A stretch of DNA of 64,000 nt from JANSWY01 sp965243755 (GTDB taxonomy: Bacteria > Bacteroidota > Bacteroidia > Cytophagales > Cyclobacteriaceae). The notes under the pieces were generated by a model, which did no database searches, was not told where the DNA came from, and was given only the letters and a program-made list of their open reading frames with translations. Location of the stretch: the NCBI GenBank assembly GCA_965243755.1, contig CBDEVW010000007.1, forward strand, positions 62,001 through 126,000. Direction: 5' to 3'. Made by a program: the position numbers and the translations under genes. Position 1 is the stretch's first letter; each line of letters starts with the position of its first letter. This document shows, in pieces, positions 1 through 9,132 of the stretch.

Positions 1-2
1 AA

Positions 3-3000
3 TTGAATGGAGACAAAGTAAAAGTTTTAAAAGGGCTCAGGTTTGAGATCATGTATAAAAAAATAACTGACTCAATCGGGCTTTACCAGATGGAACTTAC
101 CCTGCCGGATGCCTTACGATACCTTGAATTTGGGGCAGTCTCTATAGTATTACCGGTGATAGGCATTGAGATCTACACCAATGGTGACTTCAAAGTTGAT
201 ATAGGGTTTCCATATAATCTGGATTTCTCAAGGTCATTTTCTGCTTATGCACAAATAGGACCATTTCCGGTGATGGGATCCGGAGGGTTCTACTTTGGTA
301 AACTCAGTGGAGATACCGCCACCCAGGTACCAAAAACCACCAAGGGTAGCTTTAACCCGGTAATGGTTTTTGGAATTGGCTTGCAGCTGGGCCTGGGAAG
401 AGAGATTAATAAAGGGATCCTTAAAGCGGGTTTTGGAATCACTATTGTAGGAATAATTGAAGGTGTAATTGCCACATATAATAGTTATGCTCCTAAACAA
501 TTGGAAGAAGGAAACTCACAGGTGAATGATCAATACTATTATTGGTTGAGAGGACAAATAGGGTTATTGGGCAAACTATATGGTACTGTTAATTTCGGGA
601 TCATACAGGCGAGTGTTAATTTGAAGGTATATGTGGTAGTTCAGGCCACCTTTGAGGCTTATAAAGCCATTCCTTTAGCCATTATAGCAGGAGTGGAGGT
701 GTCAGTTTCGGTTAAAATCGATCTGGGCCTTTTTTCCATAAGAATCCATTTTTCCTTCAAAGCACAAATAAGAGAGGACCTTACGATTGGGACAGATCGC
801 AGTACCCTGGCGCCCTGGTACGGTGGTGACGTCCAACAACTTAAGTCGGCCCAGCCTATAATGGCGGCTATGGCAATTCCAGTAGAAAAGGCTGTACTAA
901 ACTTCAATTCTATCATTTCCAAAAAGAAGGAAGACAAGCCTGTATTAAACATTTATTTTGTTCCACACCTTAGCATTTCAGGCGAGGATTCCTCAATGCT
1001 GTCAGATCAGAAAGCAACCTACATCAGTACTTTATTCATGGATAGCCCAGATCCCGATAAGCCTGGGCAATCTTCATCTTTCCAATACTTGTGCGAAGAA
1101 TTCTTTAAATGGTTGATTAATGCATACCAGACCAGTGGTGATACCGGGCTTTCAGAAGATGAGGTGAATGCTACGGCAGTTACTAGTGAAATACTCAACC
1201 AAATCACCGCAACCCTAAGTGATCCGGATACGCCTTTTCCAATTGAAACTTCCAGGCTGGTTCAATTCCTGTCACAGAGTTTTAGTGAAGTAAATGTCCA
1301 GGAAATGGCAAAAACAATAGATAGTGCTACCATATTTCCGATGATCCCTGCCCTTAAATTGTCTGTGCCTGACCTGAAACTCAACTATGGATTCGACGAT
1401 TATGTGACATGCACTACAGAGTACCTGTCCCAGGTAAAAACATTATTTGCTGAACTGGCAGTACAGGTAGAAAAAGAGATGCCAGTCAACAGTCAACTAT
1501 TTGCAAAAGCTCCTCCATCTCAATACTATGCCATGGCTGATTTTGTATTTGAAGATTACTTTGTAATGATTGGCAAACAATTGCTAGAGCATGCAACAGA
1601 GGCACTCAAAAACTTTAAATATGAAATCAGCTCAGAAACCAGCATCAGAGCTGTATTGGCATGGGCCAATGCACTACAAGAGGGTGCAAAGTCTAATGAT
1701 GTGAATGCGGAATCTTTGTTCAATGCGAATCAAAACCATCCCTTGACACAAAATAAACCAATACAGGTATGTGGTGTTAATGTAAGCGTTACAGATAAAG
1801 ATACATTTGCGTCAGTTGCTACCAATGAAGCTGTCTCACCAGCCTGGTTGATCATCCAAAACGGTACAGTTCCTAATGTGCTTAGGCCAAATGCAACAGT
1901 TAGTTATGGCGGCAATTCTTATCAGGTTCGGGCAGGGGATTCAATTGAAAAAATTGCTGATGAACTCAATACTGACATAAATGCGCTTGCGGCTGATGAA
2001 GAATTTCAAAATCAAATGGGGTTGTTAAACCGTGGTGCCCGTTTAATTGTTGGCGCTGCAAGGTATTCAGTTAAAAATGATGATACATTTCTGAAGATTG
2101 CGAAAGTGTATGCCATTGAGGTTGCCGATATCATTACTGCCAATCAACTAACCCCGGCAATTTTTATCACCGGTGAAACTTTTGTCTATGGAGACAATAA
2201 AACATACACTTTCAAAAGCACTGACTCTGTTGCATCGGTAGCGGAAAACTTAAAAATGACAGTAGCGGAAATTGCGGACAGTGAAGCATTCCAAAAGGTG
2301 TCACTAAAACCATTAGCTGCATTATTGATTCCTTCTTTTACCCATCAAACCAGGGAATTTGATCAGATGGCTAAGGCCGACACATTTTTGAAAATAGCCT
2401 CGGATTACGGAATTACAGTTACTAGTTTGGCTGCTGGTTACAACAACTTGAATGTTACTGGAATATTCTACCTAAGTGAATCTACAGGCCAACTTAATGT
2501 ACCGGGTTTAGAGGTGCTTGATGTGAACAGTTGCCTGAATTATTTTTCTCAAACAAAAAAATATACCAGCTTATCAGGTATGGTCGCCCGGTATCAATTA
2601 CATGGAATGCGGTTGCCTGTAAAAAATATGCCCGGTATCAGGTTCAGTAAGCAGGCTACATTCTGCCAGGATAAAGAAGATTGTGGTTTATTTAATCTCA
2701 CAGGACAACAGTTTTTACTACCTGATGATGTGAGCGAAGGATTCAAAATCGAATTGATCAATGATCGCCTTGAATGGTTAAGTTTTAACGGCAGTAAACC
2801 AGATTTTGCTACATCTCAGGCGGTGTTGCCGATTACACTTAAAACCAGTGATGTCAGCAATATTCAAAAGTTAACCAAATTTGCAACCGACCCGGGACTG
2901 ATACCGGATGTTACCAGGCTGGCACCTATGAAGCCTTATAACAATCAGCCAGCAACTTACACTTTTAAATCTGCCTTGCAGTGGACATCTTCTTCATCAA

Positions 3001-6000
3001 TCGATTTACCTTATGGTGAACTGGGAAATCAAAAAGAAATAACGCCATTTATCTGGACATTCCCTGCTGGTATGGAAAACGTATTAAACCTGAAGCACCT
3101 GGTCAACCCCAAATTCAGCATTCAGATTGGAGTACCGAATGAGGCTGAGGGGAAAATATTATATAAACCTTCCGCATACTATGGCTGGGGTACCATCATC
3201 GATGTAGACATTAAAAAGATCCCTGTTACCTCAGACAACAGTTTTACTTACGAACTAGTTGGAGCACAGGCCAATGGTATAACATACCTCGAACGGTTGT
3301 TACGGGTAATCCGACCTGGCAATACCGGGATCGTTAAAGACATTTCAATTTTGTATTCTGCCAATAAGGCTGATGGATCAGGAGGGGTGCAATCAGTGGG
3401 TTCAGGGGCGATGAATAGTTTTATCGTTCAGGCAAATCTTTCTACTGAAACCAACCCGCCGGTCGTGCGGGCCATGGCGTTGAAGTCTGCGGAAGAGAAA
3501 CTTAGCGGTTTGGGTAACAGTGTTTATGATTTCGTAAAACTGTTGTGGGAATGTAGTATCACCGGTACTGGTGGTTTTTATATTCATTACAACGAATTGG
3601 AAAGTAATACAGGATTTCCAGAGAATGTTTTTAATTCAGATGGAGTCGGTCAATTCAGATTACTGATCACCTATGCTAATGGGTTAGAGAATCAGTTGCC
3701 CAATTTCATGAATTGCGCCATAACCGGAGACAAAATAGACATTGCGAAGAGCCTTGTTATGGCTCAGTCTGAAATCAATGAAACAAGGTACTCTACCCAA
3801 AAAGGAGATACGTTGGAAGCTATTGTGGCGCATTACAATATCAAATTGAGTAAACTGGCCAAGTTAAACAAAGACATCAGTTTAAATACCAGCGGGAATG
3901 TTCCACTAACGATGAAGCAGATTATCCATGTGGTTGGAACCCCAAATGATACGCCTTCCAACAATATAACATCACTGGCTGCATACTTTGAACTGGATGA
4001 TGGTAAAAGAGAAGAATTTATTGCCTCTCTAAAAACGCTGAATCCAGCTGTAAGCAATTGGGAAAGCATCCCTCAGTGGACATTATTGAAAATTCCTGAA
4101 ATAGTCTATACACTTGGCAAATCAGACAAGTCTCCAGGCAACACCATTGAAACCATTGCCAGTTATTTTGGTATTAGCCGGGATTTATTGGTTTTTGAGA
4201 ACAAATTGGTTAAAGATTTATTCAACGTTGGAACTTCTCTTCATGTAAATGATCAGGTTGTTCACAAAATTGCCAGTATACCTCAGGGAACTGTAGGATT
4301 TAAATTGGATAGAAATAATCCGGGAGTAGTACCGAAACCAGATGATCCGGATTATGCGGAAAAGTATTTGCAAAATTTATACAACTTACTGGGCTATCAA
4401 CTTGTAGAAAATGAAGATTTTAGGGCAAGCATTTCCGGCTTACCAGCAGGACCTGCCAGGTCTTCTTCTCAGGAGGAGCTCAATCAACCAGATACTGAAC
4501 CAGAGGAAGGACAACCCTGGTTCTATGATCAGGTGATTCCAATTGCAAAATATGCGAAGAGCTCAAGCACCCGGGTTACTTTATCAAACTTACCACAGGA
4601 AAGTGATAACCCGTATCGGGGAATAGGAGGTACTACACAGATTCATTTTAGCTGGCGTGATCTGTATGGAAACAAAACCATCACTCCATTTTCTAATCCC
4701 GTATTGTTCCAAAAAGAAACAAAAGGACCGGTAATTATTAATAATCGGGGCATTAAGGTTGGTTATATTGATCAGCTTCTTGGTATCTCACAATGGCCGG
4801 GAATTTCAGTGGACTATGAGTTTAATAGATCAGCGACTGGATCTCCACAATTGCAGGTTTCTTTTTACTTCAGTGACAAGAAATATGACGGAACGACAAA
4901 AACATGGCAACAGGATGCCAGCAACGATTTGAATATTTACGAATCTATCTATTTTCAACTAAATCAGATCAATCCAGCAACTAATGAGAATTCTGTAGCC
5001 ATTACCATGGAAACTTCTTTACTCGAGGAGCAGAGCAATCAAATCAGCAAGGAGCAAAGAGAAGGTCTATATACATTCATCAATGAAATCTATCAATATC
5101 TGGCTAAAAGAAAGGATGGTCAGGAAGCTAAAGCACCTGGTCAGTTTATTCTGGGTAAAGCAATCGATCAAAATGAAATTGTTGTCAGAGACATCCTAAA
5201 ACTGACTGTCGAGATTGCACTGAAACGAGATTTATCTTTAGTCGATGAATATTTTAAGGATGCGCAAATAGTTAAGGAATCGATCACTAAAATAGTTCCA
5301 AAAACGGTCAAGACAGGGGCAGGTGGTGAAAGCGATGCAACTGGAACTTCAACCGCAGATCAGGTACATCAGCTAACCGGGTTTGCTGATACGTTTGAAT
5401 CTTTATTTTACCAGAAAGATAAGGTTGTCCTTAAAATTGCAACAGGTCAGGAAAAGGATCAATCTGGTTTAGGTAACACTCCGGATATATTTGTGGTAAG
5501 GATGGGCTTAAAGGCCTCTGAAAGTATTTACTTAGGTTTGCCTAAAGCGGGTACCTACCTGATCACTTCTCAGGGTTTAAGCAAAATGAACACAATTCCG
5601 GAGAGCATCAAGGCTCAGTTGCAGGAATTAGAAGGAAAGATTTTTGAAAATAAGGAAACATTTACCCAACAACTGGACAGCACCATCGGTACTGAAAATG
5701 TGGCGCAATATGGGAATGACATCTATCTGAATTCACTTCAAAACCCAATATTTTTTGCGCCAACGCCATTAAGTACCTCATTGAAGTCGAAATCCAATGT
5801 GCCCATATGTGAATATGTTGAGGGGACTGGCATTAAATGGGATAATCCGGTTAGTAAGAATTTCACAGGAATAGACATGGATAAATGGGGAAAGGAGTGC
5901 CTTGAAGCCATTGACTTATTGCTAACGCCTGATCAGTCGGTACCGGCATTTCTGGTTGACCAGATCAAGAAAAACGATGGCTCTTCATCCAAACCTGCAT

Positions 6001-7955
6001 TACCGCGAATTGTGCAAGCTAAGAAAAACCTGGCCGATGCTATTAAAATGCAGGTGCAGCCTATATTGAATGCGCCTGCTATCACAGAAATAGATAACCC
6101 TGGGAATTTTGAGGATGCAAGAGAAAAGTTAAAGCAACATTTATTAAAAAAGCTTTCTAATTTGTACACTGTGACTGCAATAGTACAGTTCAATGCGAAA
6201 GTAAGCGCTGACTTTAAAGCATCACCTGGGAAAAATACACCTCCAAAATTATATGGAGCGCCGGTAATTGCTGGTGCCGGTCAGTTATCTGAAGATAAAA
6301 GAAGCTACTCTTTGACCACAGCAAAGGTTCCACTCAAAGAGCAATCAAGCGATGCTCCTTCCTTTCTTACCTTCATGTTTTCCGCAAAAAATCTGGCAGC
6401 TCACAAAGATGTTGACCTATCTGTGTCGTATCAGATCTCGCACATAGAGTATGACATTTCTCAACTTGAAGGTATTGAAGGATACGAAGCATCCAATTGG
6501 CTCACATTTATCATTGGGCCAGGTAGTGAGACAGATAGCCCAACCACATCAGTACTTGTTAAACCATTGGGGAACATCGATATTCCGGTTCTGCTGAGAG
6601 TCTATCCAACACCACCTTCAATGGTTCAGCAGATGGGAGATCCTGTTGTAGTTAGTGCCAAAAACCCCAAACAAAAACTGGAGGAAGTATCAGAGTGGAA
6701 GTACCTGTACACCTATGCGCAGGATCATGCGGCACAGGATACCATATATTCACAAATTGATTTTAACGTGGCACCCCAAATGAATAAAGCCATGTTGGCG
6801 GCAGCTGGAAGGGACCTGTTCAATGATCTTGCCCAGTTTGTGGAGGTACGGAAGTCTATTCAAACGGACTTGTTGCAATACCTTTCCAAAATCAATTCAA
6901 AAAGTACTGCAGGTGATGACGTTGATAAGGCTTATGCTGCATTGAACGCCATGGCTGAAATCAGTGAAAACCTTGCCCAGGCATGGAGTGACTATAATCA
7001 GATGAAAGGTTTGATGGCATTGGCTGCTTCATTTAACAGTACTAAAAAGTATGAATTTAGTGTAAGAGAAACTGCTGATCATACTTTTAAGGATCGTTTG
7101 CGTATTACCATCACTCCAGGAGATCGCAAAAGCAATAATACCGATGGTCATCCCACTCTGAGCGTAAATGATATCACTGTGCCATCTGTTGGAATAAAGG
7201 GGTATACAAAAACAGCAGTAATAGAAAATAAGCAGGAGGTGCCAAATGCTTACTGGTACTATAAAGATGGGAAGCCAACTGAATTCCTCACCATTGCGCA
7301 GGCCATGAACATTGCAAACCGACAAATTGGCCTTGATTCACTCAATGTACTGGAATATCAAAATGCCTGGGCAGGAATTTCCATCACCCGCAATGAAAAC
7401 CTGATTGCAGGTAATCCTACCAATGAAGCATTCATTTATGTTACTCCAACGGTGAAATTTGCAAATAAATTGGTTCCGCTTTTAAAAAATGGCAGTAACA
7501 TCCAAGTGGCATCTTTGTACAATGATGGAAAGCCACAGCATAAAAAGCTGGCGGATCATTTGATTAACTTCTTTTCCATTTTTCTGGGTAAGGACGGCAA
7601 CAAACAACAAACCATAAAATTGGAGGCAATCTATCAGTATGGTGTTAATGAAAGCACTAAGGCGCCAGCCATTCAATTACCCGTTTTGCTGGCTACACCG
7701 TTTTCCTTCCAAATTCCGGGGGACTGGAAACCAGCGAATGGAATTTGCCCTGTCGCATATGACAAAAATTCGGCGTTTGTGTGCAGGTTATCTCATGCTT
7801 TGATCAGCTGGTTTCAAAAAGAAAACCCATCAAAGCAACAAGGACTTTTCAAATTTAAGGTCTCAGTATTTTCGGATATCAATGATAGTCAGCAACCTCT
7901 GATTGAATTGCGAAATGTCACCCTTGAGATTGCATTTATCGAAGAGCTCCAGTGA
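3..7955 (+). CDS. Giant LysM-repeat protein, 5' end missing
   Basis: The frame is open to the left edge of the window, so the true start lies upstream; 2650 residues are visible. The first ~260 residues are rich in alternating hydrophobic and Gly segments without a clear signal peptide. A block at about residues 636-850 holds four LysM-like units (YQVRAGDSIEKIADELN; YSVKNDDTFLKIAKVY; YTFKSTDSVASVAENL; MAKADTFLKIASDYGI). Further LysM-like units start near 1261 (YSTQKGDTLEAIVAHYN) and 1369. The rest is long, low in cysteine and not recognised. LysM units usually bind peptidoglycan or chitin-like sugars. Very large LysM proteins of this style also occur beside contractile-injection or toxin clusters in Bacteroidota, but no such neighbour is visible here, so that link is a guess. 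A hairpin follows the stop. Confidence 0.75.
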   Translation: MNGDKVKVLKGLRFEIMYKKITDSIGLYQMELTLPDALRYLEFGAVSIVLPVIGIEIYTNGDFKVDIGFPYNLDFSRSFSAYAQIGPFPVMGSGGFYFGKLSGDTATQVPKTTKGSFNPVMVFGIGLQLGLGREINKGILKAGFGITIVGIIEGVIATYNSYAPKQLEEGNSQVNDQYYYWLRGQIGLLGKLYGTVNFGIIQASVNLKVYVVVQATFEAYKAIPLAIIAGVEVSVSVKIDLGLFSIRIHFSFKAQIREDLTIGTDRSTLAPWYGGDVQQLKSAQPIMAAMAIPVEKAVLNFNSIISKKKEDKPVLNIYFVPHLSISGEDSSMLSDQKATYISTLFMDSPDPDKPGQSSSFQYLCEEFFKWLINAYQTSGDTGLSEDEVNATAVTSEILNQITATLSDPDTPFPIETSRLVQFLSQSFSEVNVQEMAKTIDSATIFPMIPALKLSVPDLKLNYGFDDYVTCTTEYLSQVKTLFAELAVQVEKEMPVNSQLFAKAPPSQYYAMADFVFEDYFVMIGKQLLEHATEALKNFKYEISSETSIRAVLAWANALQEGAKSNDVNAESLFNANQNHPLTQNKPIQVCGVNVSVTDKDTFASVATNEAVSPAWLIIQNGTVPNVLRPNATVSYGGNSYQVRAGDSIEKIADELNTDINALAADEEFQNQMGLLNRGARLIVGAARYSVKNDDTFLKIAKVYAIEVADIITANQLTPAIFITGETFVYGDNKTYTFKSTDSVASVAENLKMTVAEIADSEAFQKVSLKPLAALLIPSFTHQTREFDQMAKADTFLKIASDYGITVTSLAAGYNNLNVTGIFYLSESTGQLNVPGLEVLDVNSCLNYFSQTKKYTSLSGMVARYQLHGMRLPVKNMPGIRFSKQATFCQDKEDCGLFNLTGQQFLLPDDVSEGFKIELINDRLEWLSFNGSKPDFATSQAVLPITLKTSDVSNIQKLTKFATDPGLIPDVTRLAPMKPYNNQPATYTFKSALQWTSSSSIDLPYGELGNQKEITPFIWTFPAGMENVLNLKHLVNPKFSIQIGVPNEAEGKILYKPSAYYGWGTIIDVDIKKIPVTSDNSFTYELVGAQANGITYLERLLRVIRPGNTGIVKDISILYSANKADGSGGVQSVGSGAMNSFIVQANLSTETNPPVVRAMALKSAEEKLSGLGNSVYDFVKLLWECSITGTGGFYIHYNELESNTGFPENVFNSDGVGQFRLLITYANGLENQLPNFMNCAITGDKIDIAKSLVMAQSEINETRYSTQKGDTLEAIVAHYNIKLSKLAKLNKDISLNTSGNVPLTMKQIIHVVGTPNDTPSNNITSLAAYFELDDGKREEFIASLKTLNPAVSNWESIPQWTLLKIPEIVYTLGKSDKSPGNTIETIASYFGISRDLLVFENKLVKDLFNVGTSLHVNDQVVHKIASIPQGTVGFKLDRNNPGVVPKPDDPDYAEKYLQNLYNLLGYQLVENEDFRASISGLPAGPARSSSQEELNQPDTEPEEGQPWFYDQVIPIAKYAKSSSTRVTLSNLPQESDNPYRGIGGTTQIHFSWRDLYGNKTITPFSNPVLFQKETKGPVIINNRGIKVGYIDQLLGISQWPGISVDYEFNRSATGSPQLQVSFYFSDKKYDGTTKTWQQDASNDLNIYESIYFQLNQINPATNENSVAITMETSLLEEQSNQISKEQREGLYTFINEIYQYLAKRKDGQEAKAPGQFILGKAIDQNEIVVRDILKLTVEIALKRDLSLVDEYFKDAQIVKESITKIVPKTVKTGAGGESDATGTSTADQVHQLTGFADTFESLFYQKDKVVLKIATGQEKDQSGLGNTPDIFVVRMGLKASESIYLGLPKAGTYLITSQGLSKMNTIPESIKAQLQELEGKIFENKETFTQQLDSTIGTENVAQYGNDIYLNSLQNPIFFAPTPLSTSLKSKSNVPICEYVEGTGIKWDNPVSKNFTGIDMDKWGKECLEAIDLLLTPDQSVPAFLVDQIKKNDGSSSKPALPRIVQAKKNLADAIKMQVQPILNAPAITEIDNPGNFEDAREKLKQHLLKKLSNLYTVTAIVQFNAKVSADFKASPGKNTPPKLYGAPVIAGAGQLSEDKRSYSLTTAKVPLKEQSSDAPSFLTFMFSAKNLAAHKDVDLSVSYQISHIEYDISQLEGIEGYEASNWLTFIIGPGSETDSPTTSVLVKPLGNIDIPVLLRVYPTPPSMVQQMGDPVVVSAKNPKQKLEEVSEWKYLYTYAQDHAAQDTIYSQIDFNVAPQMNKAMLAAAGRDLFNDLAQFVEVRKSIQTDLLQYLSKINSKSTAGDDVDKAYAALNAMAEISENLAQAWSDYNQMKGLMALAASFNSTKKYEFSVRETADHTFKDRLRITITPGDRKSNNTDGHPTLSVNDITVPSVGIKGYTKTAVIENKQEVPNAYWYYKDGKPTEFLTIAQAMNIANRQIGLDSLNVLEYQNAWAGISITRNENLIAGNPTNEAFIYVTPTVKFANKLVPLLKNGSNIQVASLYNDGKPQHKKLADHLINFFSIFLGKDGNKQQTIKLEAIYQYGVNESTKAPAIQLPVLLATPFSFQIPGDWKPANGICPVAYDKNSAFVCRLSHALISWFQKENPSKQQGLFKFKVSVFSDINDSQQPLIELRNVTLEIAFIEELQ

Positions 7956-8040
7956 AAGTGGATGTAAGTTGAAGGATATATGGCGAAAAAATTGTTGGTT
8001 GATTATCAATTGCCTTAGCCATTGGAAGCCATAAACATGA

Positions 8041-8072
8041 AAGACCGCCTTTATCACTTGAAAGACGGTCTT
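8041..8072. terminator. Bidirectional hairpin between convergent genes
   Basis: AAGACCG pairs with CGGTCTT and, after one C/A mismatch, CTTT pairs with AAAG around an 8-nt loop. It lies between the stops of the LysM giant (plus) and the HU-like gene (minus), where a shared terminator is expected. There is no long T-run on either side, so termination is inferred from position and structure. Confidence 0.55.
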
Positions 8073-8140
8073 CTAATTATCAATGGTCGTAGAATACTGA
8101 ACGTGTATAAAACGTGTCATTCCTGATCATTTAGTAGTCA

Positions 8141-8590
8141 TCATAGCTCCTGATAATCAGGATTTTGCAGCTCGTTCGTATCATTTGCTTCTGCATCAGA
8201 AGATTGCTCCAGTTTTTTGAACTTAAAGTTCTTTACCAGATCCCTCATCTCAACGCCAGGCCTAAACCTTACAGTCGCTTTTTTGATACTATTGCTGGTT
8301 ACAGCTTCCCCTGTCTCTTCACCAACACTGCTGATGTTGGCATAGAAGCTACCCAGATCCCCTAGATTAACAATTTTGCCATCAGCAAGGTAATTTGGGA
8401 TTAATTCCAGAAATGCCTGGATAGCGGCATGTACATCTGCACGATTTAAAGTACTTGCCCTTGTAACATCCGCAATGAACTTTTTAAGATCCACAGATTG
8501 CTCTCGATGAACCGAAGCATAAAACTTCGGGGTTCCTCCGCCAACCACTCCCGGTTCGGGTCGGAGGATAGGTTTGAATAAAATTGCCAT
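8141..8590 (-). CDS. HU-family DNA-binding protein (Bacteroidota type)
   Basis: This 149-aa protein matches the HU/IHF fold in its Bacteroidota form. A short N-terminal extension (FKPILRPEPGVVGGGTPKFYA) leads into a helical segment (VDLKKFIADVTRASTLNRADV), then the beta-arm region with LGDLGSFYANISS and VRFRPGVEMRDLVKN. The tail is acidic and Asn-rich and probably disordered. Such proteins bind DNA with little sequence specificity and bend it. The ATG at 8588-8590 is the only sensible start. It converges on the LysM gene across a hairpin. The 542 bp upstream contain the 22-bp palindrome array, so it could share regulation with the divergent gene at 9133; that is inference. Confidence 0.85.
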   Translation of the reverse strand: MAILFKPILRPEPGVVGGGTPKFYASVHREQSVDLKKFIADVTRASTLNRADVHAAIQAFLELIPNYLADGKIVNLGDLGSFYANISSVGEETGEAVTSNSIKKATVRFRPGVEMRDLVKNFKFKKLEQSSDAEANDTNELQNPDYQEL

Positions 8591-8921
8591 TTTTAAAAAT
8601 ATTTAAATAGTGAAAAATTTATTGAATTGGAATGAAGGCGCTATTCACCATATGGAAGACATAACACCAACTGTTTCCTGTTTAACTCTGGGTATTGGCC
8701 AAAACACCTCGTATGATTCATAAACAAACAATTTAAGTGCCAAACAAAATATAATTTGGCGGTTTATTAGAATACTGATATGGATTGCTTAATTCAACGG
8801 TAGGATAATTTTAAAATTCTTTGAATAGTACAAATTATTAGTGACTTACATGGCCCTGCCAACAGCCCTTTACCTGCCTGCTGTAAGTGGATGAACGGTG
8901 GTAATATTGCAGGCCATTTGC

Positions 8922-9023
8922 TAAGTAGCTACTTACCGCCTTATAAGTAGCTACTTGTAAGCTTGTAAGTAGCTACTTAGGTCGACACAAGTAGCTACTT
9001 ATCTCATGCTTAGTAGCCACTTA
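8922..9023. repeat. Five 12-bp palindromes at an exact 22-bp period
   Basis: AAGTAGCTACTT, a perfect palindrome, starts at 8923, 8945, 8967 and 8989. A degenerate copy (TAGTAGCCACTT) starts at 9011. Every interval is exactly 22 bp, and the 10-bp spacers differ from each other. Two copies extend to the 14-bp palindrome TAAGTAGCTACTTA. Equal spacing of about two helical turns puts all sites on the same DNA face, as in operators or iterons that bind a cooperative dimer. The array lies in a 542-bp gene-free gap (8591-9132), with its last site about 110 bp upstream of the metallopeptidase-like gene. I see nothing else of note in the gap. Confidence 0.9.
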
Positions 9024-9132
9024 CGGAAAGGACTATAGTTGAGCTGGTCTGCTCTGGTAAGATCAACGAATAGCTGAAAGAAATATCGGCGTTATTCCAA
9101 ATGGAAATAAAGCTGGAAAATGATTAAATTAA

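Noticed and set aside
8922..9023. Regular repeats that could suggest a CRISPR array
   Set aside because: The repeat unit is a 12-bp palindrome with 10-bp spacers, far below CRISPR sizes, and no cas genes are present.
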